Part shown: positions 12,048 to 24,071 of the stretch, piece after piece
Position numbering within the stretch: position 1 is the first letter of the stretch
Layout of the letters: every line of letters starts with the position of its first letter
Origin: Chloranthus sessilifolius
Taxonomy: Eukaryota; Streptophyta; Magnoliopsida; Chloranthales; Chloranthaceae
Reading direction: 5' to 3'
DNA length: 64,000 bases
NCBI GenBank assembly: GCA_021018995.1
Contig: CM037596.1
Span: 105,321,416 to 105,385,415 of the forward strand
Translations under genes and position numbers: made by a program
Notes under the pieces: generated by a model
What the model saw: only the letters and a program-made list of their open reading frames with translations
Told to the model about the DNA's origin: nothing
Database searches by the model: none

Positions 12048-12184
12048 GTATTATTAAAAGTTGAGATGTCTTCTTATTTTATGTGTTATATATAATTGCT
12101 TGATATTTAATAAATTTTGTTAATAAGTTATGAATGAATACACATGCTTAGAAACTTTTAATTGAAACGCTTGTCTATACTAAG
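12048..12184 (+). other. Candidate intron between gag and protease of E2
   Basis: 137 nt, AT-rich, GTATTA to ACTAAG. Its upstream exon end (GTGATCCAAG) and downstream start (GTACC) match E1, so removal again gives V-I-Q-G-T in frame, phase 1. The intron sequences of E1 and E2 are not obviously alike, while the flanking codons are. A one-base indel a little downstream breaks the protease frame. Confidence 0.55.
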
Positions 12185-13465
12185 GTACCCTTTTTATGCA
12201 TCGGGAGCGATGTAAGCAAAACCGGTTGCCGAGTGTTGATAGACCACAGGTCTACACATTCTTTTGTTACTCCATTGTTCTGGGAATCATTCCCAAGGCC
12301 CTTGATTTCATCTTGGCAAATGTCAATTCCTACGGCAACTCGGTGAGCACCGATACCATGTGTCAATCGATTGATGATGATCGAAGACCACGAGACAGTG
12401 GCTGATTTGATCATTTTGAGCATGGAAGGGTTCGACGTGATACTAGGGATGGATTGGTTATCTACTTACCATGCGAGCGTGGATTGTCTTCGAAAGATTG
12501 TAACATTCCGCCCGCCGAAGAGAAAATCTTTTCGATTTTGCGGAGTCAAATCTTGTGTGATACCGTTTATCTCTGCCATTCGAGCAGACCGTATGATGAG
12601 GAACGGGTGTTATGGTTATCTGGCCTACTTGCAAGATCATAAGGAGGAGAAGAAAAATATTACAGATATTACGATTGCTTGCGAGTATTCAGATGTTTTT
12701 CCTGAAGATCTACCTGGATTACCACCTGACAGGGAGATTGAGTTTGCGATTGAGTTAGTGCCGGGTACTGAACCAGTATCAAAAACTCCGTATCGAATGG
12801 CGCCTGCAGAATTGAAAGAGTTGAAGGAGCAGCTTCAGGAACTGCTAGATAAGGGCTTTATTAGACCGAGTGTGTCACCCTGGGGAGCACCGGTTCTATT
12901 TGTAAAGAAGAAAGACGGTTCAATGCGGCTTTGCATCGATTATCGCCAGCTAAATAAGTTGACAATTAAGAACCGTTATCCACTTCCAAGAATTGATGAT
13001 CTGTTCGATCGCCATAAGGAGCAAGGTTCTTCTCGAAGATCGACTTGAGGTCAGGCTACCATCAGTTGAAAGTTAAGTCTGAAGACATTCAGAAGACAGT
13101 GTTCAGAACCGGATATGGGCACTACGAGTTCTTGGTCATGCCATTTGGGTTGACAAACGCACCCGCGTCATTTATGGACTTGATGAACCGGATATTCAAG
13201 TCACATTTGGACAAGTCTGTAGTAGTTTTTGTAGATGACATCCTCATCTATTCAAAGACGCGAGAAGAACATGAGCAACATCTGCGAGTGGCTCTACAAA
13301 CCCTTAGAGACCATCAGTTATATGCAAAACTTAGTAAGTGTGAGTTTTGGCTTGAGCAGGTCAGTTTCCTAGGCTATGTTATCTCTGAGACCGGTATTAC
13401 AGTTGACCCAGCCAAGATTGAGTCAGTGATGAATTGGGAACAACCAAAGACCGTTACAGAGGTTC
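12185..13465 (+). pseudogene. pol: E2 pol, 5' part: protease and reverse transcriptase
   Basis: Protease remnant near 12225-12275 (VLIDHRSTHSFVTP, the usual DxGS damaged to DHRS). A long open stretch 12371-13048 gives [18 protein letters not shown] and RT motifs [20 protein letters not shown] and [11 protein letters not shown] frameshift near 13015-13040 follows. The next frame to 13465 has [26 protein letters not shown] and the catalytic [11 protein letters not shown]. The gene is cut at 13465 by the solo LTR and resumes at 15982. Confidence 0.9.
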
Positions 13466-15976
13466 TGTGACAGCCCGGATTTCGGCACCCCGAAACCCGC
13501 GCCATCAGCACGATCATCTTGACCGTGCCCCTCAACTATGCACGGAACACTGGTATATCAAGCATAAAATAAATAAGAACAACTTGCGGAATTTAAATCT
13601 ACATAAAAACACTTCTCAAAAGACAGTTCTACCCTCATGCCTCTGCATGAAGGGAGAACCGATCCGAACCATCGATGATAACCATCATCATGGATGGTTC
13701 GCCCAAAAGAATACTCTGATATCCACATACACAAGGTTTAATCAAAAACCAGGCTTGACATACCAAGCCGTACAATCTCCAACTAAAACTCCTCAAAGTT
13801 GCACAGCAGTCCTCTAGAAGAAGTCCTCTTGAGGTGGCTCTAACTCCTCGCCCGCAAGGTCCACTCACCGGTCAGCGTCTCCTGAAAGGACTGCGGTATA
13901 GTCTATAGGGTGAGCTACATCCTAGCTCAATAGGGAACAGAACACGATTGAACATATAAAATATAACTCACATGTATTCTATGATATGCATGCATGATGT
14001 GTCTATGCATTTGTTGATGAAAATAGTTAAAACGCTTCAATTCAAGATTTCTTTATGTCTTTTAGTTAATCATGAATGACGTGAGAAGGCCTAAAGCAAA
14101 ACTTAAACTTCAACTTAAGTAATCCCCAGAGCAATATAGCATCGAGCCCGACGAGATACCCTTCATCGTCATCTATATAGACAATTTAAATGTATTCCAC
14201 AGGAATACCAATAGTACCAAGCCCCTTTCCACAGGGATTGGTGGCGGGAGTTCACATCTCATCAACACCCACAGGGTGTGCTTACTCTGTCTGGATAAGC
14301 CTCCGTCTTGGCCCTCACGGATTAAGCCGTATCGGTCACGGATATCTGCCGCGTCGATCGTGGTTATCATACGTCGGTGGGGTAACCTATCAAACCTCAA
14401 ACAAAAAATATTTGCGTTTTACATATAGTTATTCACCGTAATTGTGCTATCTTATATCGATTAGGCCTCATCAAGCATGATTCAATCATGGATACATCCT
14501 GGGATGTATCCATTCACTCATCACACCGATGCCTTTACTTCTTCACTTCATCATCCTCGGGGATGGTCCATTTAAGATCTCTTATGAATGTCACACACAC
14601 ACTTTTCATAATCATTGAGTAGTAAACATTTGAATTGAATTGATATCATTACATACATGCTCTTGTAAAATAAAGTACATGTTCGAGTGGTGTTCCCTAC
14701 CTCAAGTCTTTAGTGATCAATGCATCAAGGTCCCGGTGGCTCCTTGTGCACTCGTTCTCACGTACTACCTATGGTACCATATAACATGTGAAACACATCA
14801 CAAAGGATGCTATAGAGAAGGTATAAGATCCCCAAGAATCTTAAAGTCAAACCAAAAGTCAACATAGTTTACTACAACGATTAATCAACTCCAAAATCGA
14901 TTAATCGAATCGATTCGATTAATCGATTTCCAAAATCGATTAATCGAAAGTCAATATCGATTAATCAAGCAATTTCGATTAATCGAAATTCTCCTTTCGA
15001 AAAGTCCATTCTCGGCCAATAAATGAATTGTCATTCGACATCAATCCAATTTCGATTAATCAAATTCTTCTTTCGAAAGAAATTTTACTGCTCAATCGAA
15101 GTTTTCATTCGATTAATCGAATCCAATTTCGATTAATCGAAATCCTTCTTTCGCAGCGCACTTTAGTTCAATAGTCGATTACAAGTTGATTAATCGATTC
15201 CAAATCGACATCGAAACTAAAATCGATTAATCAAATCCCATTTCGATTAGTCGATTTTTCCTGTTATTTCCTCCAACCCTCGGGTCCACTGAGGTTCTCA
15301 ACGATTAATCGAAATTCAATTCGATTAATCAAATCGTCCTCCGACTCTTCAACTTCCCGGCCAATTTCGATTAATCGAAACCCAATTCGATTAATCGAAA
15401 TTGTCGATTCAAATCTTCAGTCATGTTTCTTCCCAATCTTTTCCATACTTTTCTTCTATCTTTCTAAGCCATTATTCTATGATTTAACCCACATTTTATT
15501 CTAACTTAACCCCTATAACCTATGCATCTTATTTACAAAAAATTTACCTTGGATAGACCTCAAGTTGATTTCTATCAATAGTTGGCAGCCTAGGGTTTCC
15601 AGCTTTGGTTCTAACGGATCCTCGTTAATCCGCCTCTTTAATGCTTGACTCCCTCTTCCAAACAGTTGCAATAACTCCTCTCTTACTCCTCTCTCTTTCT
15701 CTCTCTTCTTTACTTCTCTCAACCACCAAAACATGAAAGTTAGGGTTTTCAACCCTTTTTATCTTATCTCTTTTTCTCGGCGTGGAGCACATACACACTC
15801 ATCAGTGTATGTAACTCTACAACTCCTCTATCTCTCCACTCTTCTACACTGATTCACACATCACTTCTGCTCATCTCACCTTAAGTTCATCAATGAACTA
15901 TCTCATGGTCAAACCTAAGACCAATCGGGCACGGATCCCGAGGTCATAGTTCAATGTGATTTTTCGGGCTATTACA
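13466..15976 (-). mobile_element. Solo LTR of the E1 family inside E2 pol
   Basis: 2511 bp starting TGTGACAGCCCG and ending CGGGCTATTACA, flanked by GGTTC on both sides (13461-13465, 15977-15981). Deleting the insert and one repeat restores the pol frame over the site. On the minus strand it aligns with the E1 3' LTR along its length, including the palindrome cluster, the GGTTCGGATCGGTTCT block and the terminal gggcacgg/ggcgcgggtttcgg block. No internal region remains, so it is the product of LTR-LTR recombination. It carries the acidic frame end near 13815-13850. Confidence 0.93.
14878..15405. repeat. ATCGATTAATCGAT palindrome cluster in the solo LTR
   Basis: More than a dozen copies of CGATTAATCGA-type palindromes in about 530 bases, commonly flanked by TT and AA, with a few TTTCGAAAG variants. 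Same motif as 5398-5585 and 8155-8455. Confidence 0.8.
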
Positions 15977-15981
15977 GGTTC

Positions 15982-18036
15982 GTAGTTTCCTCGGTTTGGC
16001 AGGATACTACAGAAGGTTTGTGGAGGGCTTCTCCAAGATATCAGGTCCTCTTACACAACTTACGAAGAAGAATACTAAATTTGATTGGACAGAGCAATGT
16101 GAGCAAAGTTTTCAGGAACTCAAGAAACGATTGACTACTGCACCAGTACTTGCTATACCATTAGGCAGGGGAGGCTTTGCAATATACAGTGATGCATCAT
16201 ATGGGGGTTTAGGCTGTGTGCTTAACCAGAATGAGAGAGTCATTGCTTATGGGTCTAGACAGCTGAAAGACCATGAGAAGAATTACCCGACGCATGATCT
16301 TGAGTTGGCAGCAGTGATTTTTGCTCTGAAGATCTGGAGGCATTACCTTTATGGGGAGACCTTCGATATATTTACCGATCATAAGAGCCTCAAGTATCTC
16401 TTCTCACAAAAGGAGTTGAATATGAGACAGCGTCGATGGATGGAGTTCTTGAAAGATTATGATTGTACCATCCAGTACCACCCCGGGAAAGTAAACGTAG
16501 TGGCAGATGCGTTAAGTCGAAAGTTCTTCGCTCGGTTATCACATCTCACCACAAGGGTGCGACGATGGCATCTTTTGGAAGATGTGGCTCTAAGTAGCAT
16601 GAGATTTGACGAAAAGGTTCAGTGCATTAATGGCTACTACTGGTGATTCTGCTCGACCTCTCATGAGAACATTCGCAGACTTCGATGATGACGGATGATG
16701 AACTTATGGCTATCGACGGATGTGATTGGGGAAGCAAAATAGATTTTTCTATCAAAGATGATGGCACTTTGTTGTTTAGAAACCGTATGCGTACTAACTA
16801 GTACGAGCTCGGGACACTATTTTGGAAGAGGCTCATAAGTCTATGTACGCTTATTCACCTGGCGCAGTACCAAGATGTACCAAGACTTAAAGAAAAGCTT
16901 CGTGGAGAAGTTTAAAGAAAGATGTCGTGTATGTCTCGAGATGTCTTGTGTGTCAACAAGTAAAGGTGGATCATCGAAATCCGGTAGGATCAAGTAACCA
17001 CTACCGATACCTGAGTGGAAATGGGAGGCTATTTCTATGGACTTTATTTTGGTATTGCCAAGAACATTAAGAAAATATAATGCTATCTGGGTCATTGTGG
17101 ATCGATTGACTAAGTCCGCACACTTCCTTCCTTATAATACGTCAGATACCGCCAACAAGCTCCAGAATTATACATCAAGGAGATAGTTAGGTTGCATGGT
17201 ATACCGGTCAGTATTGTCTCCGATAGAGACCCGATGTACACATCTCAGTTTTGGCTACGATTTCAAGAAGGAATGGGCTCTAGGCTCGATTATAGTACGA
17301 CATTCCATCCTCGCACCGATGGGCGAATCGAGAGGGTGAATCGATTATAGAAGATATGTTACATGCTTGCATGTTGATTTTCGGGTCATTGGACCAACAT
17401 TTACACCGATCGAGTTCGCCTACAATAAATTACTGTGCTAGTATCGGCATGGCACCCTCACGAAGCTTTGTATGGACGACGGTGCGGTCTCCGCTTAATT
17501 GGGAAGAAGTGGGTGAGAAACTCATTTTAGGTCCCAGAGATCATGGAGAATACAACCAAGACAAGATTCGTTAATCCGTGAGAGACTACGAATTGCTCAA
17601 AGTCGTCAAGAGCTAACCGATCCGAAAAGAAACCATGTTGAGTTTAAGGTGGAGATAACGATTTGTCAAAATCTCTCTACAAAAGGCGTGATGCGTTTGG
17701 GGAAGCGTAAGTCGAGTCCGCTATGTTGGACCTTTCGAGGTATTGGGCGGCGAGGTTGCCTATCGAGTAGCCTTGCCACCGCATTTATCGGAAATGCACA
17801 ACGTGTTTCATGTGTCCAGAAGATATGTTAAGGACCCGACTCACGATTGGACTACACCATTGAGCTCCAAGAAGACCTATCCTTGGTTGAGGAACCGATA
17901 CGTCTGAATCTTGGATCGAAGAACAAATCTTACGGACAAAGAACATTCCCTTAGTACTCGTGAAGTGGCGGAACCATTCTTGAGGAAGCCACATGGGAGC
18001 ATGAAGCGGAGATTCATGAGCAATTTCCATAACTTT
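15982..18036 (+). pseudogene. pol: E2 pol, 3' part: RNase H, integrase, chromodomain
   Basis: Continues directly from 13465. The 216-codon open frame 15996-16646 holds the RT connection and RNase H ([13 protein letters not shown] with the first Asp intact, [14 protein letters not shown]). The integrase zinc finger near 16850-16980 is wrecked by indels. The core keeps [12 protein letters not shown] near 17035, [28 protein letters not shown] near 17215 and TDGRIERVNR near 17320, so both Asp residues and the Glu are visible in shifted frames. Chromodomain remnant near 17935-18030 (PLVLVKWRNHS, EATWEHEAEIHEQFP). A pure A run of 18 lies at 18110-18127. Confidence 0.88.
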
Positions 18037-18658
18037 TCGAGTGAAGGTATATTGTAAACTATAGTTATGTAAGAAAACCATACGCCTTTAAATTCTTGAA
18101 TTTGCTTCTAAAAAAAAAAAAAAAAAAGGAGAATTTCTTCAAATTCTTCAATGTTAAATTGGTTCATAACATCGATGCTTTATATATATATCTATAACGA
18201 TCACACAATAAAATCTTAAATATGATATTTATTCATTCTCGCTTAGAACCGTATGTCATTTGGAACCCGTGTCATCGTTAGAACATATTACTGTGCATGT
18301 GATCATGCTTTTGAATAAGTGTTCGATTCTCGACATCCAAATTTCGCTCAAATAATTACCAAAAGGGTGAGGTAGGTGTGTGCTAGGTTTGTGTCATGGT
18401 GAAGTATATTTCCGTGCACGTGACACTTGGGAAGGTATGCATCCATGTACGGATGTAATCCTCATGGCGATGGGATGCCACACGAAGACATCCTGTTACT
18501 ACGATCCCGACCCATGAAAGCGTGCTCGGTGAAGCCTACGGCATCGAGACCAAAGTTCTTTGACTTTAGACTCTTTCGATTTTACTTTATCGGTGTTAGG
18601 ATAAGGACTTACCGCATTCGGTTTAGTTATCCGTATATTTTCGAGGACTAAAATTCCT

Positions 18659-18671
18659 AAGGAGGGTAGAA
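18659..18671 (+). other. E2 polypurine tract
   Basis: AAGGAGGGTAGAA directly before the TGTAAAGACCCG start of the 3' LTR. Confidence 0.75.
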
Positions 18672-20862
18672 TGTAAAGACCCGATTTTGAACCCGAGTTA
18701 GATCGACTGTGTGTATTCGCCCAAACCGACGCCACCATTTGTTTTGGATTTTATCTAGATGTGATTGTGCGGATGATTTTAATTTAGAGCCCATTTGGAC
18801 CCTCGTATAAAGTTGTGCAAACCTCTGTAGCCGCTCAACACCGGACTTGAGTTTTAAAATTAGAAGTGTATAATACATAAGATGTGTGTGTGTGTTTTAC
18901 TTTGTGAGCAATCCTATTATAAGAAGGAATTGCATTCCCGTATTATACTAGATTTTGTTAAGAGAGGATAGTTACCCAACCGTGTGAAAGTCCTTCTTCT
19001 CTCTTCTTCAATCATCGTAGGAGATCGGTTTAGAAAACCTCCTTCTCTAGAACCCTCTTTGTTGAAAACACTTAAACCTTAGAAAGAACTTGAATCAACC
19101 TTGGATTCGTAGTTGGCTATTGGGAGAGGTTGAGATCATTGGGGGCGTGTTGGAGTTGTCTCTGTGAACTCGTGGGATCGATCGCGGCGCGAATCGTTGA
19201 GGAAACCCGTCGGTTTTTATCATCGCTCAAGCAAGGTATCACCGAACTCCGATATTTCCTTAGTATTTTAGTCATAACTTTTTATTCTGAAATCTGATTA
19301 AGACGATTCTTTTTGAGTTGGAAAGCTAATAGAAACATCTACAACTTTCATGTTTTGACCAACTCATGAATCAATCGTCTTGATGGTCAAAACAATATGA
19401 GAATGTTACGTCAAATCGCTCGAGCGAGGTATCACCGAACTCCGGCATTGCCTTAGTATTTTAGTTATAACATTTTATCTCGAACTCCGATTGAGACGAT
19501 TCTTTTTGCGTTGGAAAGCTAATATAAAAATCTACAACTTTCATGTTTTGACCAACACATGAATCAATCGTCTTGATAGTCAAACAAATATGAGAATGTT
19601 ACGTCAAATTCTAGGATTGGCGCAACTTGCCTGTTTTGAATTGTTTTTGAGGAAACGCTTAAATAGGTCTATATTATTAGTAATTAGAGTTTATTTTAAT
19701 GCATGAACATATATTGTGATGTAGATTGAGGGCGAGAGGCCATCAATAGGACCTTGCTTGACTTCGCATAACTCCGAGTTTTAGGTAGGAGAATCTCATC
19801 TTTACAATATTTTATTTTAATTCGCATGGATATTTTGAATTAAAATCTTTGAACTTGCATATGCCATTGAAATCACATCTGTAAATTGAAATTAATATGA
19901 ATGACTAAAAATCTAAATCTACCGAATCAAAACTCGAATCGCTTAAGCTCAAGATCAAATCAATAACCGAACTATGTATAAGAGACTTCCATCCGATTAT
20001 ATTAGTATCTCAGATTTGTTTTATGATTGACTGAATGACCCTCAAAATTCCTTAACAACTTCCCGCACAAGTTTCCCTCATTAGGGCTTGTTGCATCCTG
20101 AAAAAGGGTTCATGAACGACGATGGTAGGTAGGGGTTCCCATCGGCTATATTCCTGCTCTCGAGATATAGTTTACTCGGGGGGTATTTTAAGTTGAGGAT
20201 TAAGTCATGAATTACTGAACTTTGCATATAGAAGTTAGAGAAACTAAGACATCAAACACATTCTGTTCTTGAAACTGTTTTACACATTTAGAAATAAATC
20301 TTACATATGATTTCGCACCTAAATTCAGCTTTACTATCTGCTTATATGTTTGACAAGCTATATTCCGATATTTGTTTTGAAACCATGTTAGTTAAAGTAA
20401 AATGCCGTAGATGTCTTTCTTCTACTGAGCTTTGTTGGTTAGCTCACTCCGACTATACGTCACAGGTTCAGGTATTGACGTGGCTATTCAGGGCTGTGAG
20501 ACTGATCCTGACTACGTGCCTGAGGAAGAGCTTGAGGTTCCTCCTGAGGAGTTTTTCCCAGTATAGAACTTACTGATTTTCTTATTTGTGGTGAGAGTTA
20601 GACTTGAATTTGTGGGCCCATTTTAGTTGGATACCATAGTTTTATATTTGACGTTAATTTATGTTATGAGCCATGTTTCGATGATGGTCGGCCATCATCG
20701 GTGGTTCTTTACTTTTAATTGCTTCCGCATTTATTTTAGCTATGGATATTTATTGCGCTTTACTCTGATATGTGCCCTGTTTGTCCGGCTTATCGTTTAT
20801 TCGATAGGTTGGCGAACCGGCTTTTCCTATACCTGAGGGATTGGAAAAGTCGGGTCGTCACA
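18672..20862 (+). repeat. E2 3' LTR
   Basis: 2191 bp, TGTAAAGACC to CGTCACA, followed by the target repeat GTTCT. It holds a two-copy tandem repeat (19223-19610) and the acidic reading frame at 20465-20566. It resembles the 5' LTR closely where both are present. Confidence 0.9.
19223..19610 (+). repeat. Two-copy 193-bp tandem repeat in the E2 3' LTR
   Basis: Unit 1 at 19223-19415 and unit 2 at 19416-19610, each starting TCGCTC(A/G)AGC(A/G)AGGTATC and containing GTTGGAAAGCTAATA and CTACAACTTTCATGTTTTG. The 5' LTR lost this region. Confidence 0.85.
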
Positions 20863-20867
20863 GTTCT

Positions 20868-21074
20868 TCTGTTCATACGTTGGCATGGAAGAAGAACTGT
20901 CTTTTGAGCTTAAGCTGTAGATCAACTGATATGTTTCTGCATTATGCTGTTAATTGTCTTATATCTTTTTATTATCGATTGTTATACCAATGTTCCGTAC
21001 AGATCTAAGGGGCACGACATAAAGGATCGTGTTGATGGCACGGGTTTCGAGGTATCAAAATTTGGGTTGTTACA
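20868..21074 (+). repeat. E1 3' LTR, terminal part after E2
   Basis: Resumes the E1 LTR after E2 and its target repeat, matches 1-164, and ends GGGTTGTTACA. The solo LTR end gives the same join (GGTTCGGATCGGTTCT runs on directly there). Confidence 0.88.
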
Positions 21075-21166
21075 TTATCAGTATTCGTATATTAACTTAT
21101 CTTATAGATTGTGTTTTATCAGTTACTTATGATTTATTTTGGAGTTAACTACGATGCGATAAGATT

Positions 21167-24071
21167 TGTAACATTATGCTTTCCAAGGGACGAGTTTCGT
21201 AGTAATCTGGACGTACTTCGTGTGGCAACCCATACTCTCATAGAAGTATTGCATTCGTACATGGATACATACATTCTAAGTTCCACGTAACCGTGAAGGA
21301 AATCCTACCATGACGAAAGCTTAAAAGTCGTGTGTCGTATCTTATTCTTTTTTCTTATCATACATATACCCTAACGTATTTCTAAGTAATGGATGTCGTG
21401 TCATGTAGATGAAACATATATAAGAAAATAACTAAACATAAGAAAACTAATATTACTCATAATATTTCAAATAATAATTCAAACAAACAATCCAATCATT
21501 AGGCGATGTTAGAAATACTGATTTCAAATCAGCATCTATAAAATGGGGAGTTAGACTATAACTCTAAAGTATTGAATTGAACTCTCGTGTGATTCACATA
21601 AGTTTCGACCGTCGGATCCTTGTTACATGATTTTTGAAATATATACACCTTCATAACGTGGGTAAAAGATGATTTTAAACAGTTATCCTAAACTTAAAAG
21701 GTGGGTTGGGCTTATTACCAAAGTTTGGGTCTGCGATTTTATAAAACGCACATTTGATTACTTTGGGTATACTAGCCCATTAAGGGTCCATAGACTAGAC
21801 GGGCCCATAAGGCCCATAGACCTTTATGATGTTTGGGGGTCTTGAATGATTTAATTTTTATTAAGGTTTATACGATATTTAAGGTACGTTTTAAGGATTT
21901 GAATAAATCGGTTACGGGGCATCGGGTTTGGCAATCATGTAGTGTTTTAGAAAAAGTGGGTTTCCATTCGGGGCCCTCATTGGGTTGATTATTTTTCAAG
22001 GTCTACTAGGGGGTCAAACATGCCCCTTGACATTGGTTATCTAAGGGTATAAAGCCTTTATTTACTTTTGGGAAACTTGTACAACCAACTAAATCGAACT
22101 AAATATGTTTTTAGACAAAATTATTCGTTTGATGCGAAGAGATTCAAAAATTACGGGGGATCCCTCTGGGTGAACCCTAGCCCAATTCGGCTCAAAACCT
22201 GAGATCTAAAAGGGTCAAACCAGACCCTAGACTAAGATGCCACAAGCATAAAGTACAGAAATTTTGGTAGTTATGTGCACTACTTTAAGTGGTGGAAAGA
22301 CCGAAATGTGTCTGTTTAAATCAAAATCAATCATCTATTTAACAGACAGACTGATGATATTTATTTCAATCTATAGACTTCAGCCCAAAGGTCTGTGGTT
22401 CGCTTAATTTAATGGGCCATACTGGACCCTTTAGCCAGTGTATATGAAGATTTACATAAATAAACACATGAAATATTCTAAGTGTAAATAAATATATTCA
22501 CATATTTGAAGTACTAAAATTTATAAAAATAAGGACATGCGAATAAATGGAACCGTTAGATGTATAAAGCACATGATTTTATGGGGAGTCCATGGTTTGA
22601 CCGAAGTTCGAAACTGATTGGATCATCGAGTTTGAAACGGTCACACGAAGACCTCCACATCGAGTGCACAATAAAAACAAGTATAACGGGGCAGCAACCT
22701 ATCCTTGACATGGAGATTTCTTTGTGCCCAATTTATAGTCCTCATGATCTATTTTACCGGCACACTTGCGTGTCATGTGAAAGGATATAATATCTTTTAG
22801 TTCTCGGCCGATGGGTTCAACCATGGGGTCAACCCTTTGACCATAACTGTCTTGTGAATCCACACAAAACCTAAAAATGAAAAATTACAATTTTTATATA
22901 ATTATCACAAAAAGTGTAAAAACGTAGATTTGAATGGATAGAAGGGCACTCACCTCGATTGTTGCGTGCTCGTGAAGGCTTGGATGGCCGCATTGGGTCT
23001 AATGCGCATAATCGCCCCTCTTCTTTAAATCTATTGTGGCGCGCTTCTATAGCAAGGCAGCTTTGCAGCCCTCGAATTTAGGTATTACGAAGGGCGTTGG
23101 ATGTTAGTGACACGGCAGTAGTGGTGCTCAAATTATGCTCGATAGCAGAGATTTATGAAGGATGCATGGAGTAGCCTTGAGTTGATGAAGATGGTGATGT
23201 TGACAACAATTTTGAGGGCTGTTGTAATGGAGGCAGCATGGAAGATGAGTTAGAGGCCTATGTGAGGCCTTCTTTGGTGATAGGCGATGAGGGAGAGTAT
23301 GCAATCTTGGAGATGATTTGATCCGTAGGTGAAGCGTGCCATGAGGGTTGTTGAAGAAGTAGTATGTGAGGGCGGTTGCAGCTTTGATCACTAGATTAGA
23401 CGAAGGTGAAGAGAAGAAGGTTGTGATTAGGATTGAGGAAGTGGTAGAGAGACATAGGGTTAGAGACCTTACTCCATGTGGGTATATAGGAGTTGTGAGA
23501 AGGTGCGTTGGGTAAGTCAAATGATAAAGAGGAAAAGAGTCCACAAGGGCTCTATTACCTCCCAAAGGTGTGGCCAACGTTTTGGGAGAATCTAGCCCTT
23601 GATTAAAGATCACCAACTATTTTAGAGAGAGAAGGTGGGCAAGTTTCCTATGGCTATTGAATTCATGGGATTCAGAGTATCAACTTTGGCATCCTATTCA
23701 CATTCAAATTATTATTGTTTTATTTAGGGATAGTTGGACTATCTCATATGTTGAGCACATACACCAAATATGTGTAAAGGTGTCCCAAGCACACGAACTA
23801 CAATCACTTATGCTAGTAGCACGCCACTCATGCGCATGCATATAGATACCAATTGTTATTATTATTATTATTTTTTATTTTTTTAATTTTATTTTTAATT
23901 AAATTGTGAAAGTTAGGTCGAGCTGAGCATGGGTGCACCTTCCTTACAAAAACGGTCGGTCCAAGGCCCATTTACATAGGTCAAAGGTTTAACTAAGTCA
24001 AATTGGTTAGAACAATCATATCTTCATCAAAAGTCATCGACTCCACGTTATCGAAAATTCGAGTCGTTACA
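21167..24071 (-). mobile_element. Probable solo LTR of another gypsy-type element
   Basis: On the minus strand it begins TGTAACGACTCGAATTTTCG, a wording typical of plant gypsy LTR starts, and ends GCATAATGTTACA, giving a TGTAAC/GTTACA terminal inverted repeat. A TATA-like CCTATATACCCACA lies near 23485 (minus), followed by a CT-rich leader and a GAGGTGAGTG donor-like site near 22950. The flanking five bases (AGATT, GATGA) do not match, so the borders are unsure. No retroviral coding is seen inside; the 162-codon minus frame at 23128-23616 has no recognisable motif and I read it as chance. Confidence 0.4.

Larger units (their letters stand above)
9762..20862 (+). mobile_element. E2: second Tekay/Del-type chromovirus, inserted in the E1 LTR
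   Basis: Starts TGTAAAGACCCG, ends GGGTCGTCACA, and is flanked by the direct repeat GTTCT (9757-9761, 20863-20867). Order: 5' LTR 9762-10656, primer site, gag, candidate intron, pol with chromodomain, polypurine tract 18659-18671, 3' LTR 18672-20862. The LTR sequence differs clearly from E1, so it is a distinct family of the same lineage. It is interrupted by a solo LTR at 13466-15976. Coding frames carry many small indels and stops. Confidence 0.92.
1..21074 (+). mobile_element. E1: Tekay/Del-type Ty3/gypsy chromovirus, decayed, interrupted by E2
   Basis: Sequence at 1-164 matches 20868-21074, so these are the ends of the 5' and 3' LTRs of one element; its left end lies outside the window. 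The order is LTR, primer site, gag, protease, RT, RNase H, integrase, chromodomain, extra ORF, polypurine tract, LTR. The chromodomain behind the integrase and the gag/RT wording place it, from knowledge of the family, in the Tekay/Del lineage. The 3' LTR is split by E2 (9762-20862), flanked by GTTCT at 9757-9761 and 20863-20867. Without E2 the LTR is about 2.4 kb and the internal part about 7.4 kb. Every coding frame has stops or shifts, so the element is dead. Confidence 0.9.

Noticed and set aside
18110..18127. A-run as evidence of a processed retrocopy
   Set aside because: It lies inside the E2 internal region between chromodomain and polypurine tract, with no flanking duplication.
23128..23616. 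162-codon open frame on the minus strand (MVIFNQGLDSPK...)
   Set aside because: No recognisable motif, Ser/Thr/His-rich low-complexity composition, and it overlaps the TATA/leader-like part of a probable solo LTR; read as chance.
21167..24071. A complete retrotransposon rather than a solo LTR
   Set aside because: No gag, RT or integrase wording on either strand and no primer site.
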